39,893 nucleotides of DNA from Bacillota bacterium (GTDB lineage Bacteria > Bacillota > Negativicutes > Sporomusales > Sporomusaceae): contig JAGGAB010000032.1 of the NCBI GenBank assembly GCA_017889705.1, positions 1-39,893 on the forward strand, written 5' to 3'. The notes under the pieces are model-generated. The model had not been told where the DNA came from. It saw only the letters and a program-made list of their open reading frames with translations, and ran no database searches. The position numbers were made by a program, and so were the translations under genes. Of this stretch, positions 16,575 to 25,941 are shown piece by piece (position 1 is the first letter of the stretch; each line of letters starts with the position of its first letter).

Positions 16575-16802
16575 TTAGGCCTTAGCCGCACCCTCTTGAC
16601 GTTCGGCGATTAAATCTTCCAATCGTTCTTTTTGGCGCATAAGCTCATCTACCGGAATTTCGCCCATACCTTGAACAGCGGGAAATTGCATAGCAGGAGC
16701 CATACCACGCAACGCTTGTTGCTCAGACATCATTTTATAGCCAAACGCCCCGGCAAGAGTACCAACAACTAAGCCTATCCAAAAATCACTTCTTGCAAAC
16801 AT
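16575..16802 (-). CDS. Small membrane-anchored protein, last gene of the candidate ferrosome operon
   Basis: A 75 aa protein with one N-terminal membrane segment (DFWIGLVVGTLAGAFGY, about 5-21) containing Gly-x-x-x-Ala-type packing. A Met/Pro/Gln-containing middle follows, then a charged helix (DELMRQKERLEDLIAERQ). The ATG at 16802 follows AGGAGGTG; the longer frame is rejected. No family recognised, with a vague YtxH-like layout. It follows the P-type ATPase gene by 31 bases and precedes the operon terminator, so it probably serves the same system, perhaps as a small membrane adaptor. Confidence 0.8.
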   Translation of the reverse strand: MFARSDFWIGLVVGTLAGAFGYKMMSEQQALRGMAPAMQFPAVQGMGEIPVDELMRQKERLEDLIAERQEGAAKA

Positions 16803-16833
16803 ATTTTCACCTCCTTTCACTAATACCATTCAT

Positions 16834-18942
16834 TTACTTTTTGTTTGCTATTAAGATCCGTGCACTGTTAAGTACCACACCAATCGTTGCTGCATTGTGA
16901 ATCAGCGCCGAAACCATCGGATTGGTTCGGCCAATCGCACCCAGCAGCATGGCGGCTGTGTTGACAGCAATGGTAGCCGTAAAATTTTGCTGCACGATCT
17001 TCATAGTCTGTTTACCAAGTGTAACTACTTCAGAAAGCACCAGCGGATCTTCTGAGTTAATTGTGATGGCGGCTGATTCTACGGCAATATCTGTACGCCG
17101 CCCGCCCATCGCAACTCCCACATCAGCAAACGCCAACGCCGGAGCATCATTAACGCCGTCGCCGACCATAAGCACCTGCGAACCCCGTCTAAGCCTGTTG
17201 ACTAATTCGGCTTTATCTTCAGGCAGCACCTCAGCATGGTATGCGTCAATATCCAGCGCCGTTGCCACCTGCTTGGCATTAGCCTCCGTGTCACCGGTTA
17301 TCATAACGACTTCGTCAACACCCTGCCGCCTTAGCTGGTTAATAGCCCGTTTCATATTAGGCCGAACAGGATCACTTACCACCAACACACCTAACGCAGC
17401 TTCAGCTCTTGCCACATAGATCAGATTATAGCCGCGTTCTGCACCAGGCTCAGCACCCAGCAGCCGGCAATCAATCTGATACTCTTCCATAAACCGTTTA
17501 CTGCCCACCAAGATTCGACCACCGCGTATTTCTTCAAAATCCGGCACCTTGGCCAAAATTCCCCTGGCAACAATGGTTTCGGTATTGGTATGCGGCGGTA
17601 TTTCCCAGCCTTGGCTTTCCACATATTCTAAGACAGCGCCTGCCAGCGGGTGTGCGGAATGATATTCGGCAGAAGCCGCCAAAAGCAGCAGTTCCCGCTC
17701 ACTGACACCGGGAGCTGTGTTAACTGCCACCACCTGTGGCCTGCCGAGCGTAATTGTACCTGTCTTATCAAGCACAACAGTATCTACTCCAGCCAGAGTT
17801 TCCACATAGTTGCCGCCTTTTACCAAAATACCACGACTGGCAGCCCGACCAATAGCCGCCGAAATGGCGGTGGCTGTAGACAGTTTTAGCCCGCAGGAAA
17901 AATCGATAAACAACATGTTCAGCACCCGCTGCCAATCCTTTGTTGCTCCATAAACCAAACCGGCGGCAATAAAGGAAATGGGAACAAGCATATTTGACAT
18001 ACGATCAGCAAAATTCTGCACAGGCGCACGCCGGTTTTGGGCTTCTTCCACCATATGCACAATGCGGGCCACCGCCGTGTCATCACCCATTTTTTCCACA
18101 ACAATCTCCAGAAAGCCATTTTGCAGGACAGTGCCTGCATACACATAGTCGCCCTCACCTTTTTCCACAGGTATGTATTCACCGGTAATGGAAGATTGGT
18201 CAACCGCGCCTGCCCCGGCCAGCACCCGACCGTCCACGCAGATTTTCTCTCCCAGATGCACCCCAACTCTGTCACCCAGCCGCAAGCTTTGCACAGCTAC
18301 CTGTACTTCATGACCATCCTCTTGAATCTTCCATACATATTGCTGGTCAAGTTTTAACAGATTGGATATATGTTTTCTGGCCCGCTCGGCAGTATAGGTA
18401 GTAAGCATCTCGGCAAAATTAGACAGTGCCAGCAACGTCAGGCTGGATTCCGGTTTGCCACCCAAGATAGACGCCAATACGGCTGTTGTTGTCAAGGTAT
18501 CGGCATTAGGCTGTCTATCTACTACCAAACTTTGCACGCCGCTGGCGATAAACTTGCGGGCGATAAATAAAACAAAGGCACTTCGGGCTAACTGCAAGGC
18601 ACCAAAAGTTGTTGGCGCGGCCATACGCAGCAGCTGCAAACCCACAAAGCCCGCTCCAGCTAGCAGGGCTTCCCGCCGGTATTCGGCAAAAAGCGATGGC
18701 TGTGCGCCTGCTATCTCCAGCTTGGCAACAGCAGCAGGCTGGCGGGAAGATAATAACTGTTGCAGTTCGGCCTTGACCGCAGCAATCGACAAATGCCCCT
18801 GATAATGAATAATCAAGGTTTTACCAGCTCCGGCATATGCGCTGATAACGGCCGGAAGCCTTCTGATTTTGGCTTCCAGTATACCTTGTTGCCGATCAGT
18901 TATGATTGCCGGCAAAGCAAAAGCAATGTATTGGCAGCTCAT
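16834..18942 (-). CDS. P1B-type metal ATPase with SCGLKLS motif (FezB-like, candidate P1B-6)
   Basis: A 702 aa heavy-metal P-type ATPase. It has an N-terminal HMA-like fold without CxxC (about 1-70), membrane helices, the actuator TGE at 253-255, the phosphorylated Asp392 in DKTGT, HP at 430-431, TGD at 549-551 and the hinge GDGVNDAP at 594-601. The transmembrane metal site reads SCGLKLS (349-355) where copper and zinc pumps have CPC or CPx. That places it outside the usual Cu and Zn/Cd/Pb groups and fits the P1B-6 group typified by FezB of ferrosomes. Its ATG overlaps the upstream stop (TGATG), so it is coupled to an HMA-like gene. A Fur-like box heads the gene group, pointing to iron. The ferrosome role is inference. 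Confidence 0.85.
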   Translation of the reverse strand: MSCQYIAFALPAIITDRQQGILEAKIRRLPAVISAYAGAGKTLIIHYQGHLSIAAVKAELQQLLSSRQPAAVAKLEIAGAQPSLFAEYRREALLAGAGFVGLQLLRMAAPTTFGALQLARSAFVLFIARKFIASGVQSLVVDRQPNADTLTTTAVLASILGGKPESSLTLLALSNFAEMLTTYTAERARKHISNLLKLDQQYVWKIQEDGHEVQVAVQSLRLGDRVGVHLGEKICVDGRVLAGAGAVDQSSITGEYIPVEKGEGDYVYAGTVLQNGFLEIVVEKMGDDTAVARIVHMVEEAQNRRAPVQNFADRMSNMLVPISFIAAGLVYGATKDWQRVLNMLFIDFSCGLKLSTATAISAAIGRAASRGILVKGGNYVETLAGVDTVVLDKTGTITLGRPQVVAVNTAPGVSERELLLLAASAEYHSAHPLAGAVLEYVESQGWEIPPHTNTETIVARGILAKVPDFEEIRGGRILVGSKRFMEEYQIDCRLLGAEPGAERGYNLIYVARAEAALGVLVVSDPVRPNMKRAINQLRRQGVDEVVMITGDTEANAKQVATALDIDAYHAEVLPEDKAELVNRLRRGSQVLMVGDGVNDAPALAFADVGVAMGGRRTDIAVESAAITINSEDPLVLSEVVTLGKQTMKIVQQNFTATIAVNTAAMLLGAIGRTNPMVSALIHNAATIGVVLNSARILIANKK

Positions 18943-19466
18943 CAGTTACGCCCCCGCAGCAGTGAGTACGCCCACCACATCATTTGTGGGCCGCCTGGCC
19001 GCTGCCCTGATTTCCAGATTTTAATGCCGCCGCCAACCAACATCAGCAGAGCCAAAACAGTTCGTAAATCTAAGGTATGTCCTGTCTTACTAAAGATATT
19101 GCGATTCACCCGCTGACACATGTTGCGGATATTCATGCCGATTTTACCGTATTCAGCGTGTGGACCAGGCATTTTATGAAGCTGTTCAAGATAATTTATA
19201 ATCAAATCAATGCATTCTTCCTGGCAGGTATATTCCACTAATACACTGCCGGTTTCCGAAGTTATTGTAACCTTGTGAATGCCTTTAACTTTGCCTAACT
19301 GCTGTTCCCATTCGCCTGCCAGCTCGTTATTATACTGCAGATCAGCATGCCTGTAACGCCGCCGCCCAGGCAGCGCATGCACCAGCGAAAAACTTTCTCC
19401 TGCCAGCAGCTGGTGAAGCTTGCATCCAGCCGAAATACCTAAACTTAAGCCTGTCAGATAAGTCAT
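18942..19466 (-). CDS. HMA-2-like membrane protein (candidate FezA/FezC-type)
   Basis: A 174 aa protein. The core (about 28-95) resembles the heavy-metal-associated ferredoxin-like fold but lacks CxxC. Instead it has a basic motif ALPGRRRYRH at about 31-40 and the strand TSETGSVLVEYTC. A hydrophobic segment follows near the C-terminus (about 133-145, LRTVLALLMLVGGG), ending with Trp/Arg-rich residues, so it is probably a membrane protein. GGGAGG lies 9 bases before the ATG. It sits between another HMA-like gene (3-base gap) and the P-type ATPase gene (overlap), so the three are surely made together. It could also be described as a detached N-terminal module of the ATPase. Confidence 0.8.
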   Translation of the reverse strand: MTYLTGLSLGISAGCKLHQLLAGESFSLVHALPGRRRYRHADLQYNNELAGEWEQQLGKVKGIHKVTITSETGSVLVEYTCQEECIDLIINYLEQLHKMPGPHAEYGKIGMNIRNMCQRVNRNIFSKTGHTLDLRTVLALLMLVGGGIKIWKSGQRPGGPQMMWWAYSLLRGRN

Positions 19467-19469
19467 CTA

Positions 19470-19775
19470 CTATAACCTCCCATATTGTCTGGCTACCCGC
19501 TCTTCTAAGTCCCGCAAAAAAGGATTTTGTAATACGCCTTCAGGAGAGTAATGAATGAGGATTGACCCGGTTGCCGTGTTAATACTAAATTCCTTAATTT
19601 CCGGCATTTTTTCCAGATAAGCACGTACTTGGGCGGCTATCTCGGGTTTATTATTCACCTGTTTTGCATAGAACCTAACTCGCCCCGGCATATAATGAAG
19701 CACCTGAATCTGTTGCAAAAACAGCATCCTTTGGGCTGAATCCGCAACCCAATCATATAGTGATGATAACCCCAT
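19470..19775 (-). CDS. Small HMA-2-like protein, first gene after the Fur box
   Basis: A 101 aa protein with an HMA-like fold and no metal-binding cysteines. The motif HYMPGRVRFY (about 27-36) parallels PGRRRY in the next gene, and INTATGSILIHYSPE matches the edge strands. The chosen ATG at 19775 has AAGGGG upstream; the in-frame start at 19832 would lie past the Fur-like box and is rejected. No signal peptide. It is first in the HMA-HMA-ATPase-small gene group. Such non-chelating HMA_2 proteins accompany P1B-6 ATPases in ferrosome clusters as I recall them, but orthology to a specific Fez protein cannot be set here. Confidence 0.78.
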   Translation of the reverse strand: MGLSSLYDWVADSAQRMLFLQQIQVLHYMPGRVRFYAKQVNNKPEIAAQVRAYLEKMPEIKEFSINTATGSILIHYSPEGVLQNPFLRDLEERVARQYGRL

Positions 19776-19811
19776 CTTCTCGCCCCTTACCCCAACCTTG
19801 GTGTATGAATT

Positions 19812-19830
19812 AATATTGGTAATCATTATC
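19812..19830 (-). promoter_or_regulatory. Fur-box-like operator upstream of the HMA/ATPase genes
   Basis: The minus strand reads GATAATGATTACCAATATT, 15 of 19 matches to GATAATGATAATCATTATC. It lies between the response regulator stop (19853) and the first HMA gene (19775), where an internal promoter would be expected. Confidence 0.75.
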
Positions 19831-19852
19831 AATTTATCTGTAAAAAAATACG

Positions 19853-20611
19853 TTAGGCACTTACTTTCTTAATCAACTCAAACTCAATTTCTTTGACAAC
19901 AGAGAAACTTCGAAAATAAGCAGCATAATCGTGGGTATGGCAAACAATTCGCAAACTATCGCCTGCGGCAACCGCATCTTCAATAATTTCCTTAAATGGC
20001 AATACCGTTTTATTGCTAAGGCCGTTGCCACTGGTAAAATCAAAGATTATTTCGGTCGGCAGACCCAGCCTTATATTTTTAATTGCTTTGACCATATCTT
20101 CATAATCTGCTGTCGCGAATTCACGCAGTACAGCAATACGTACTCTGCCTTCCCGGGTTTCAATAGAAAATGCCATCTTTGCGGTAAGCGGTTTTACTTC
20201 ATAGGAATTCATAACTGTTAAATCAGGTGGGATTTCCTTAGTGCTTCCGGTAGTTGCGCCTAACAACTCATCAATAATTGCCAGCAGTTTATCTTCAGTA
20301 AACGGTTTTAAAATATAACCCTTAGCCCCTTTTTGCAACGCATCAAACACTTTGTGCTTTTGGCCGAGAGCACTCACCATAACAACCCGAGCCTGAGGGT
20401 CAAAAGCAGTAATCTGCAACAAAGCCTCAATACCATCTAATTCCGGCATTGTGATATCCATTGTCACCAGGTCAGGTCGCTGCCTTTTGTACACATCTAC
20501 TGCCTGTTTACCATTGGCGGCTTCCTCCACCTCATGTCCGGCTTTCACCAAAAAGGTTCCAATAGTCTTACGCATCATTAATGCGTCATCCACAACTAAT
20601 ACACGCGCCAT
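19853..20611 (-). CDS. Response regulator with C-terminal STAS-like domain
   Basis: A 252 aa protein. The CheY-like receiver (1-120) has acidic residues Asp8/Asp9, phospho-acceptor Asp52 in TMDITMP, Ser80 and Lys102 in LKPF. A linker leads to a second domain (about 135-250). There, EIIFDFTSGNGLSN and DSLRIVCHTHDYAAYF recall the STAS/anti-anti-sigma fold rather than a DNA-binding domain. It overlaps the CheA-like kinase gene by 26 bases, so they form a pair. GGAGG lies 12 bases upstream. Output is likely by protein binding, since no helix-turn-helix is visible. The STAS call is tentative. Confidence 0.85.
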   Translation of the reverse strand: MARVLVVDDALMMRKTIGTFLVKAGHEVEEAANGKQAVDVYKRQRPDLVTMDITMPELDGIEALLQITAFDPQARVVMVSALGQKHKVFDALQKGAKGYILKPFTEDKLLAIIDELLGATTGSTKEIPPDLTVMNSYEVKPLTAKMAFSIETREGRVRIAVLREFATADYEDMVKAIKNIRLGLPTEIIFDFTSGNGLSNKTVLPFKEIIEDAVAAGDSLRIVCHTHDYAAYFRSFSVVKEIEFELIKKVSA

Positions 20612-22610
20612 TTTCCCATTTCGCCTCCTTCATACTCATCCTATATTCAGAAGTTATGAGCGGCAAAACAAAGGTAAACTTAGTGCCTTGTCCTACTGTT
20701 GTCATAACTTCAATATGCCCGCCAAGTTTTTCAAGCTCTTGTTTTACGGCCGCTAGGCCCACTCCTCGCCCGGATAATTCATCAACACTTTTTGCACCGG
20801 AAAACCCATCGGCGAAAATCAGCTTAACGGCCTCTTCCACCGGCAAGGCAGCAGCGTTCTGTTCGCTACATAGACCTTTGGTAATAGCCGCCTCTTTTAT
20901 CTGGCCGAAGTCAATTCCTCTGCCATCATCATCAACGGTAATGACCAGATTGGCACCATGCTCCTCTAACTGGCATCGGATCTGTCCCTGTGCCGCTTTG
21001 CCTGCCGCCAGACGCTCATCCGGCGTTTCCAGTCCATGTGCGACTGCATTGCGGAAAACATGCACAAGTGTTTTGGCAAAATCATGATACTTCTCCGGGT
21101 CCACCAACGTGCGTGTGCCGGTAATAGCAAACGCCCTGATCTCTTTGCCTTGCTGCAACGCCAAATCCGCTATATACTCAGGGAACACAGCCAGCAATTC
21201 CGCAAAAGGCTTGTACCGTAAACGCCGCAAGTCTTCAATAAGCGGCTCGGCCTGACAGGGGATAAGCAGGTGCCTGATCTTTTCTTCCAATTGATGCAGT
21301 TTACTGCTTTCGACCACAATTGTTTCATCCTGCAGAAAAAACTGTTCCCCCAACACCTTTCTCAATTGTTCGAGCTCTTGTTCCAGCCACTGTGCCAATG
21401 TTTCCGGCTGATAATTAGCAAAACACGTCATCAGCGCGGCTTGCGTCAAATTGCCGTTTGTTTCATCGCGCAATTTTCCCAAATCCCATTCCAGCTTGTG
21501 CAGTCTTTCAGCCATATGCTGCAAACCTAACTGAGCAAAACTGCCTTTCCAGGTATGAACGCCGCGAAAAATTTTATGTAATTTAGCAATTGCCGTCTCT
21601 GATGAATATAATATTTCCGGCAGTTCCTGGTGACAGAATACCATATAATCCGCCTTGACTTTGGTAAATTCTTGTTGATGACTCACAGCTTTTACCACCA
21701 GTGCCAAAACATCTCTCTCTGCCTGAATCTTATTTTCCATTTCCCGTTTTTGCGTAATATCTGTCAGTATCAACAGCAGTTCACTACGAGCCATTACAGA
21801 CGAATGCGGAATCAATTTGTAGGCAATTTGCACATAACTACCGTCAAGCTCTATTTCCTCCGGCAACAAGGAAAGATAATTTTCTCGAAGATAAGTGTCT
21901 TGTTCCTGAAAGATCTTTTCAAATAAAGCTTGTATAAAATTTTGCTGACCGGCATCGTCCGGATACAATAATGTCGGCACAAACTCCTGTTGAATTTCTC
22001 GGTTAAAAAGCATAACACATTCAGCACTATACTCACCGGCAACCTTCAAATCTTCGCCAAAAGAAAGAAATCCCTGGCCGGCATTATCCAGCAAATTGCG
22101 GATTTTGCCAACGGCTTCGTTGAGTTCCTGGGTCCGCCCTTGTAACTGTCTTTGTACAATCAATTGCTCGGCATTCACTTCCTCTAGCGCGGTCTTTTGG
22201 GTTTGAATTTCAGTCCGGGATTGTTCCAGGTCGGCTACCGCCTGCCGCAGCTCAGTCTCATTAACTTTAATCCTATGTACCATCCAGTTCATGTCCCGCA
22301 TTAAATCCACGAATTCGTTTTCATCACCATGATTATTATGCTTCACAGTCAAAACCACGTCATAATTACCGCTCTTGACCTGTTGACAAAAATCTTGCAT
22401 TTTCTGAATCTGACTGGCAAAAAAGTATTTTTTTATAATTCCCGGACAAATAAGTCCGGCAACAACCGTTACCATCAGGGTAATAGCCATAGCATTATGA
22501 AATTCCCGGCTTATGCTCAGACCACTTTGGCTGCCTGCCGCTACCATCGTTATGATCGGTAACAAGCCAAACAGCAGGGTTACGAAACGCAGCCTTGTTC
22601 TTATTGACAC
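20586..22610 (-). CDS. Membrane CheA-like histidine kinase with PAS and HPt domains
   Basis: A 674 aa kinase. It has two membrane segments (about 8-27 and 41-60) with almost no periplasmic loop, a HAMP-like stretch (61-115), a coiled coil (118-170), a PAS-like domain (about 172-290), an HPt domain with phospho-acceptor His352 in GVHTWKG, and a CheA-type ATPase. The ATPase N-box is HVFRNAVAHG at 518-527, G1 DDGRGID at 561-567, and G2 GRGVGL at 614-619. CheW-like regulatory and P2 domains are absent, so it is not a chemotaxis kinase. Starts with GTG at 22610 behind a weak AAGGGTGG. A promoter and a Fur-like box lie upstream, linking it to iron. Partner regulator is the overlapping next gene. 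Confidence 0.87.
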   Translation of the reverse strand: MSIRTRLRFVTLLFGLLPIITMVAAGSQSGLSISREFHNAMAITLMVTVVAGLICPGIIKKYFFASQIQKMQDFCQQVKSGNYDVVLTVKHNNHGDENEFVDLMRDMNWMVHRIKVNETELRQAVADLEQSRTEIQTQKTALEEVNAEQLIVQRQLQGRTQELNEAVGKIRNLLDNAGQGFLSFGEDLKVAGEYSAECVMLFNREIQQEFVPTLLYPDDAGQQNFIQALFEKIFQEQDTYLRENYLSLLPEEIELDGSYVQIAYKLIPHSSVMARSELLLILTDITQKREMENKIQAERDVLALVVKAVSHQQEFTKVKADYMVFCHQELPEILYSSETAIAKLHKIFRGVHTWKGSFAQLGLQHMAERLHKLEWDLGKLRDETNGNLTQAALMTCFANYQPETLAQWLEQELEQLRKVLGEQFFLQDETIVVESSKLHQLEEKIRHLLIPCQAEPLIEDLRRLRYKPFAELLAVFPEYIADLALQQGKEIRAFAITGTRTLVDPEKYHDFAKTLVHVFRNAVAHGLETPDERLAAGKAAQGQIRCQLEEHGANLVITVDDDGRGIDFGQIKEAAITKGLCSEQNAAALPVEEAVKLIFADGFSGAKSVDELSGRGVGLAAVKQELEKLGGHIEVMTTVGQGTKFTFVLPLITSEYRMSMKEAKWENGACISCG

Positions 22611-22687
22611 TCTGATCCCACCCTTGTTATTTCAAACCACCTAGCCGATATAGCAACGGTTTTGGAGCTACACTCACAAATTTAACA

Positions 22688-22706
22688 TATAGTGATAATC
22701 ATTCTC
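22688..22706 (-). promoter_or_regulatory. Fur-box-like operator upstream of the CheA-like kinase
   Basis: The plus strand reads TATAGTGATAATCATTCTC, with the uninterrupted core TGATAATCATT; 16 of 19 match the Fur consensus. It lies just downstream of the promoter at 22721-22749, a typical repressor position. Confidence 0.75.
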
Positions 22707-22720
22707 ATTTCACTGTGTTT

Positions 22721-22749
22721 ATATTATTATACATCATTCTTGTTGTCAA
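22721..22749 (-). promoter_or_regulatory. Sigma-A-type promoter of the kinase-regulator(-ATPase) operon
   Basis: Minus strand TTGACA (22744-22749), a 17-base spacer, and TAATAT (22721-22726). The Fur-like box begins about 15 bases further downstream. Confidence 0.72.
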
Positions 22750-22777
22750 GAAATTTTTGCCATATTTTTTACTCCTT

Positions 22778-22834
22778 TACGAAAACAAAACCACTCTGTG
22801 ACCACAGATCTATACGGCCAACAGAGTGGTTTTG
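22778..22834 (-). terminator. Terminator of the RND pump operon
   Basis: On the minus strand CAAAACCACTCTGT pairs with ACAGAGTGGTTTTG (14 bp perfect), followed by TTTTCG. It lies 19 bases past the pump stop codon. Confidence 0.85.
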
Positions 22835-22852
22835 CTATATATACAGGATTGT

Positions 22853-25800
22853 CTATGCCCGTTTAACCAGTTTCTTTATCGAAAATTTTCTTTGCTGAAT
22901 ATCGTCAAACAAGGTATACACTACCGGCACTACAATAAGGGTAAGAATGGTCGAGGTTATCAGGCCGCCAATAATGGCATGCGCCATTGGCGCTCTGGCT
23001 TCAGCACCAGGTCCAATCCCCAGAGCCAGTGGGATCATGCCGACAATCATTGCCGCGGTGGTCATGATAATCGGACGCATCCGCTGTGTTGCAGCTTCTA
23101 CCAATGCCTGATTGCGTTCTACCCCTTGCGCGCGGAGTTGTTTGGCGCAGTCAACAAGCAGGATGGCATTCTTGGTTACCAAACCCATCAGCATAATAAT
23201 GCCGATTAAAGACATTACACTAAGCTGACTGCCCATCAGCAGCAAGCCGGCAATTGCGCCGATAATCGCCAGCGGCAGTGCCAGCATAATGGCAAACGGG
23301 TCAAGGTAGCTCTCAAATTGGGCGGCCAGCACAAAGAAGATAAACAGTACTGCCATGGACAAGGCCAAACTCATGCTGGTGAACGCATCATTCATGGACT
23401 GTGTTTGTCCGGTAGCTACAAATTTGTAGCCTTCAGGCATAGTTACTGCCGCAATTTTGTTCTTAAAGGCGGTATTGAATTCACCTAACGTAATACCGCT
23501 TAAATTTGCCGATATGGTAATCTGCTGCTGGTTGTCATAGCGTTTAATCTGCGCCGGACTGGTAGCATAGACGGTATCGGTAACTTGCGATAACGGTATC
23601 ATAACCACTTTGCCGCTTTTATCACGTGCCGTACCTGACAGGTACACCTTATTAACATCAGCCAGACTTCGGCGTTCGTCCGGGTTTAAGATAACTCTGA
23701 CATCATAGGAGTCATCACCCTCTTTGTATTGGGTTACAACCTTGCCATTAAACATGGTTTGCAGCGCATCGGCAATGCTTGCTGTTGAAATCCCCGAATC
23801 AGCTGCCCTGTCATGGTTGACCACAAGCTGCGCGTCAGGATTACCGGCCTCATAACTTGATGATACTTCAACAGCCCCGGGTATGCTTTTAACAACCTCT
23901 TCCACCTGTTCGGCAAGCTCTGCCAAGGTTTCCAGTGAGGTTCCCTGAACAACCAGTGACACCGGCTTACCACTCGACATACCTGACTTTTTGGCTATAC
24001 TGATTTCCACACCGGCAATATCGCCAAGTTTGTGGCGCAGTTCGTCAATGATTTGCTGATCACTGCGATGACGCTGTTTTTTCGGCGAAAGCTCGGCCAT
24101 GATGTTAATATTGCGGGCAGTCGCCACACTATAGGTTTGCTTAACTTCCGGCAGATTGCGAATGATGCCCAGCATAGAATCTGTTATTTCACTCGCCGCA
24201 CTCACACTCATGCCAGGATCAACAACAGCGGTTACCGTGAATTCCCCGTTATCGGCATCAGGGATAAAGGTTGCTCCTAGCAGTGGCAGCAGAGTTAAAC
24301 TGCCGATAAATAAGCCTGCTGCCACCAGCATGACTTTGCGGCGCTGTCCTAGTGCCTGGCGCAAAAATTCCCCATATCTGCATGTTAACTCATCAAACTT
24401 GGCATTCCACTTATGCCAGGCGGCTCCCAGCCTGCCTGTGTTTTTGATTTCCGCATGCTTTAGATACTTAGCTGAAAGCATGGGCGTCAAAGTAAACGCT
24501 ACAAACAAGGATACCAGTACACTGGCTGCCACGGTAATGCCAAACTCTTTGAAGAACTGGCCGACAATACCGTTCATCATACCGACAGGCAAGAATACGG
24601 CAACAAGACTAAAAGTAGTAGCCATAACGGCAAGACCGATCTCTGCGGTTCCGTCCAAGGCGGCACTTACCTTGTCTTTGCCCATTTCCAAGTGACGCAC
24701 AATATTTTCGATAACCACAATGGCATCGTCAATTAACAACCCGACCGCCAAGGACAATGCCAACAGCGACATGGTATTGAGTGTAAAGTTTAACGCCTTC
24801 ATTACCAGGAAAGCGGCAATAACCGAAACCGGAATGGCAATACCGCTGATGATGGTACTTCGCCAGTTGCCCAGAAACAAAAATACAATCGCAACCGCTA
24901 AAATACCGCCGGTGATAAGGTTAAATTCAACATCTTCCACCGATTCTTTAATGGTTTTCGAATTATCGCGAACCACCACCAGATCAATCCCTGGCGGCAG
25001 GTCTTTCTTAATGCTGTCCAGCTGTTTTTTTACATTACCTACAACCTGTACGGTATTGCTGCCTGACTGCTTCATAATGTCAAGGCCGAGCGCCGGCTTG
25101 TCATTAAGCTTGGTGATGGTTGCTACCTCTTCGGTAGTATCTTTGATCGCAGCAATATTTTTCACATAAAGAGTGACACCATCACGCTGGCCGACAGCAA
25201 TATTGAGAAACTGATTAGGCTCTTTGATGCTGCCTACCGCTCTGAGATCGGTTTCCCGCCGTCCATCGGTAACCTTGCCGCCAGGCGAATCAATATTTTC
25301 GTTGCGCAGGCTATTTAGGACTTCCGGGATAGTAAGGCTGTAGGCTGACATTTGATTACTGTCTAATCGGATTTGAATCTCACGGTCAAGGCCGCCTTTT
25401 ACATCAACAGAAGCAACTCCGTTGACGGCTTTGAGCCGTTTGGTTATTACATCCTCTGCAAGGACCGTAAGTTCCCTCTGACTAACATCACCGGTTACGG
25501 CAATCGAGATAATCGGAGTGTCTGCAGGGTCAAACCGGGCAATAATTGGCGCTTTTGCTCCGTCCGGTAAGTTGGCCTGCACACCGCCCAGTTTATCCCG
25601 CACATTTTGTGCGGCGGCATCGGCATTTGTTTCCATAGTGAATTGAATAACCGTTGTGGAAACTCCCTCACTTATGGTGGATGTTACATGATCGACACCT
25701 GCGACTTCACTGACTGCTTCCTCTATTTCCTTCGTAACTTTTGCTTCCACTTGCTCCGGCGCTGCCCCAGAATACTGGACAGTTACGGCAACTACAGGCA

Positions 25801-25924
25801 TTTCCACGTTAGGATATTGATCTACAGGCAGGGAAATATAGCTAACCAAGCCTAACACTACCAGCGCCAAAATCATCACCGTAGCAAACACCGGACGCTT
25901 TACGCTAATCTCTGTAAGCTTCAT
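22853..25924 (-). CDS. RND multidrug efflux pump, AcrB/HAE1 family
   Basis: The 1023 aa inner-membrane proton/drug antiporter of a tripartite pump. The N-terminus [20 protein letters not shown] is classical. Two six-helix repeats flank large periplasmic loops. The proton-relay pair is visible in [14 protein letters not shown] (about residues 394-407), and the second-half equivalent is [15 protein letters not shown]. It follows the adaptor gene by 17 bases and ends at a terminator; no TolC-type outer-membrane gene is in the window. A TetR repressor and matching operators lie upstream. Its presence implies an outer membrane. Confidence 0.95.
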   Translation of the reverse strand: MKLTEISVKRPVFATVMILALVVLGLVSYISLPVDQYPNVEMPVVAVTVQYSGAAPEQVEAKVTKEIEEAVSEVAGVDHVTSTISEGVSTTVIQFTMETNADAAAQNVRDKLGGVQANLPDGAKAPIIARFDPADTPIISIAVTGDVSQRELTVLAEDVITKRLKAVNGVASVDVKGGLDREIQIRLDSNQMSAYSLTIPEVLNSLRNENIDSPGGKVTDGRRETDLRAVGSIKEPNQFLNIAVGQRDGVTLYVKNIAAIKDTTEEVATITKLNDKPALGLDIMKQSGSNTVQVVGNVKKQLDSIKKDLPPGIDLVVVRDNSKTIKESVEDVEFNLITGGILAVAIVFLFLGNWRSTIISGIAIPVSVIAAFLVMKALNFTLNTMSLLALSLAVGLLIDDAIVVIENIVRHLEMGKDKVSAALDGTAEIGLAVMATTFSLVAVFLPVGMMNGIVGQFFKEFGITVAASVLVSLFVAFTLTPMLSAKYLKHAEIKNTGRLGAAWHKWNAKFDELTCRYGEFLRQALGQRRKVMLVAAGLFIGSLTLLPLLGATFIPDADNGEFTVTAVVDPGMSVSAASEITDSMLGIIRNLPEVKQTYSVATARNINIMAELSPKKQRHRSDQQIIDELRHKLGDIAGVEISIAKKSGMSSGKPVSLVVQGTSLETLAELAEQVEEVVKSIPGAVEVSSSYEAGNPDAQLVVNHDRAADSGISTASIADALQTMFNGKVVTQYKEGDDSYDVRVILNPDERRSLADVNKVYLSGTARDKSGKVVMIPLSQVTDTVYATSPAQIKRYDNQQQITISANLSGITLGEFNTAFKNKIAAVTMPEGYKFVATGQTQSMNDAFTSMSLALSMAVLFIFFVLAAQFESYLDPFAIMLALPLAIIGAIAGLLLMGSQLSVMSLIGIIMLMGLVTKNAILLVDCAKQLRAQGVERNQALVEAATQRMRPIIMTTAAMIVGMIPLALGIGPGAEARAPMAHAIIGGLITSTILTLIVVPVVYTLFDDIQQRKFSIKKLVKRA

Positions 25925-25941
25925 GTTTTATTCCTCTTAAT

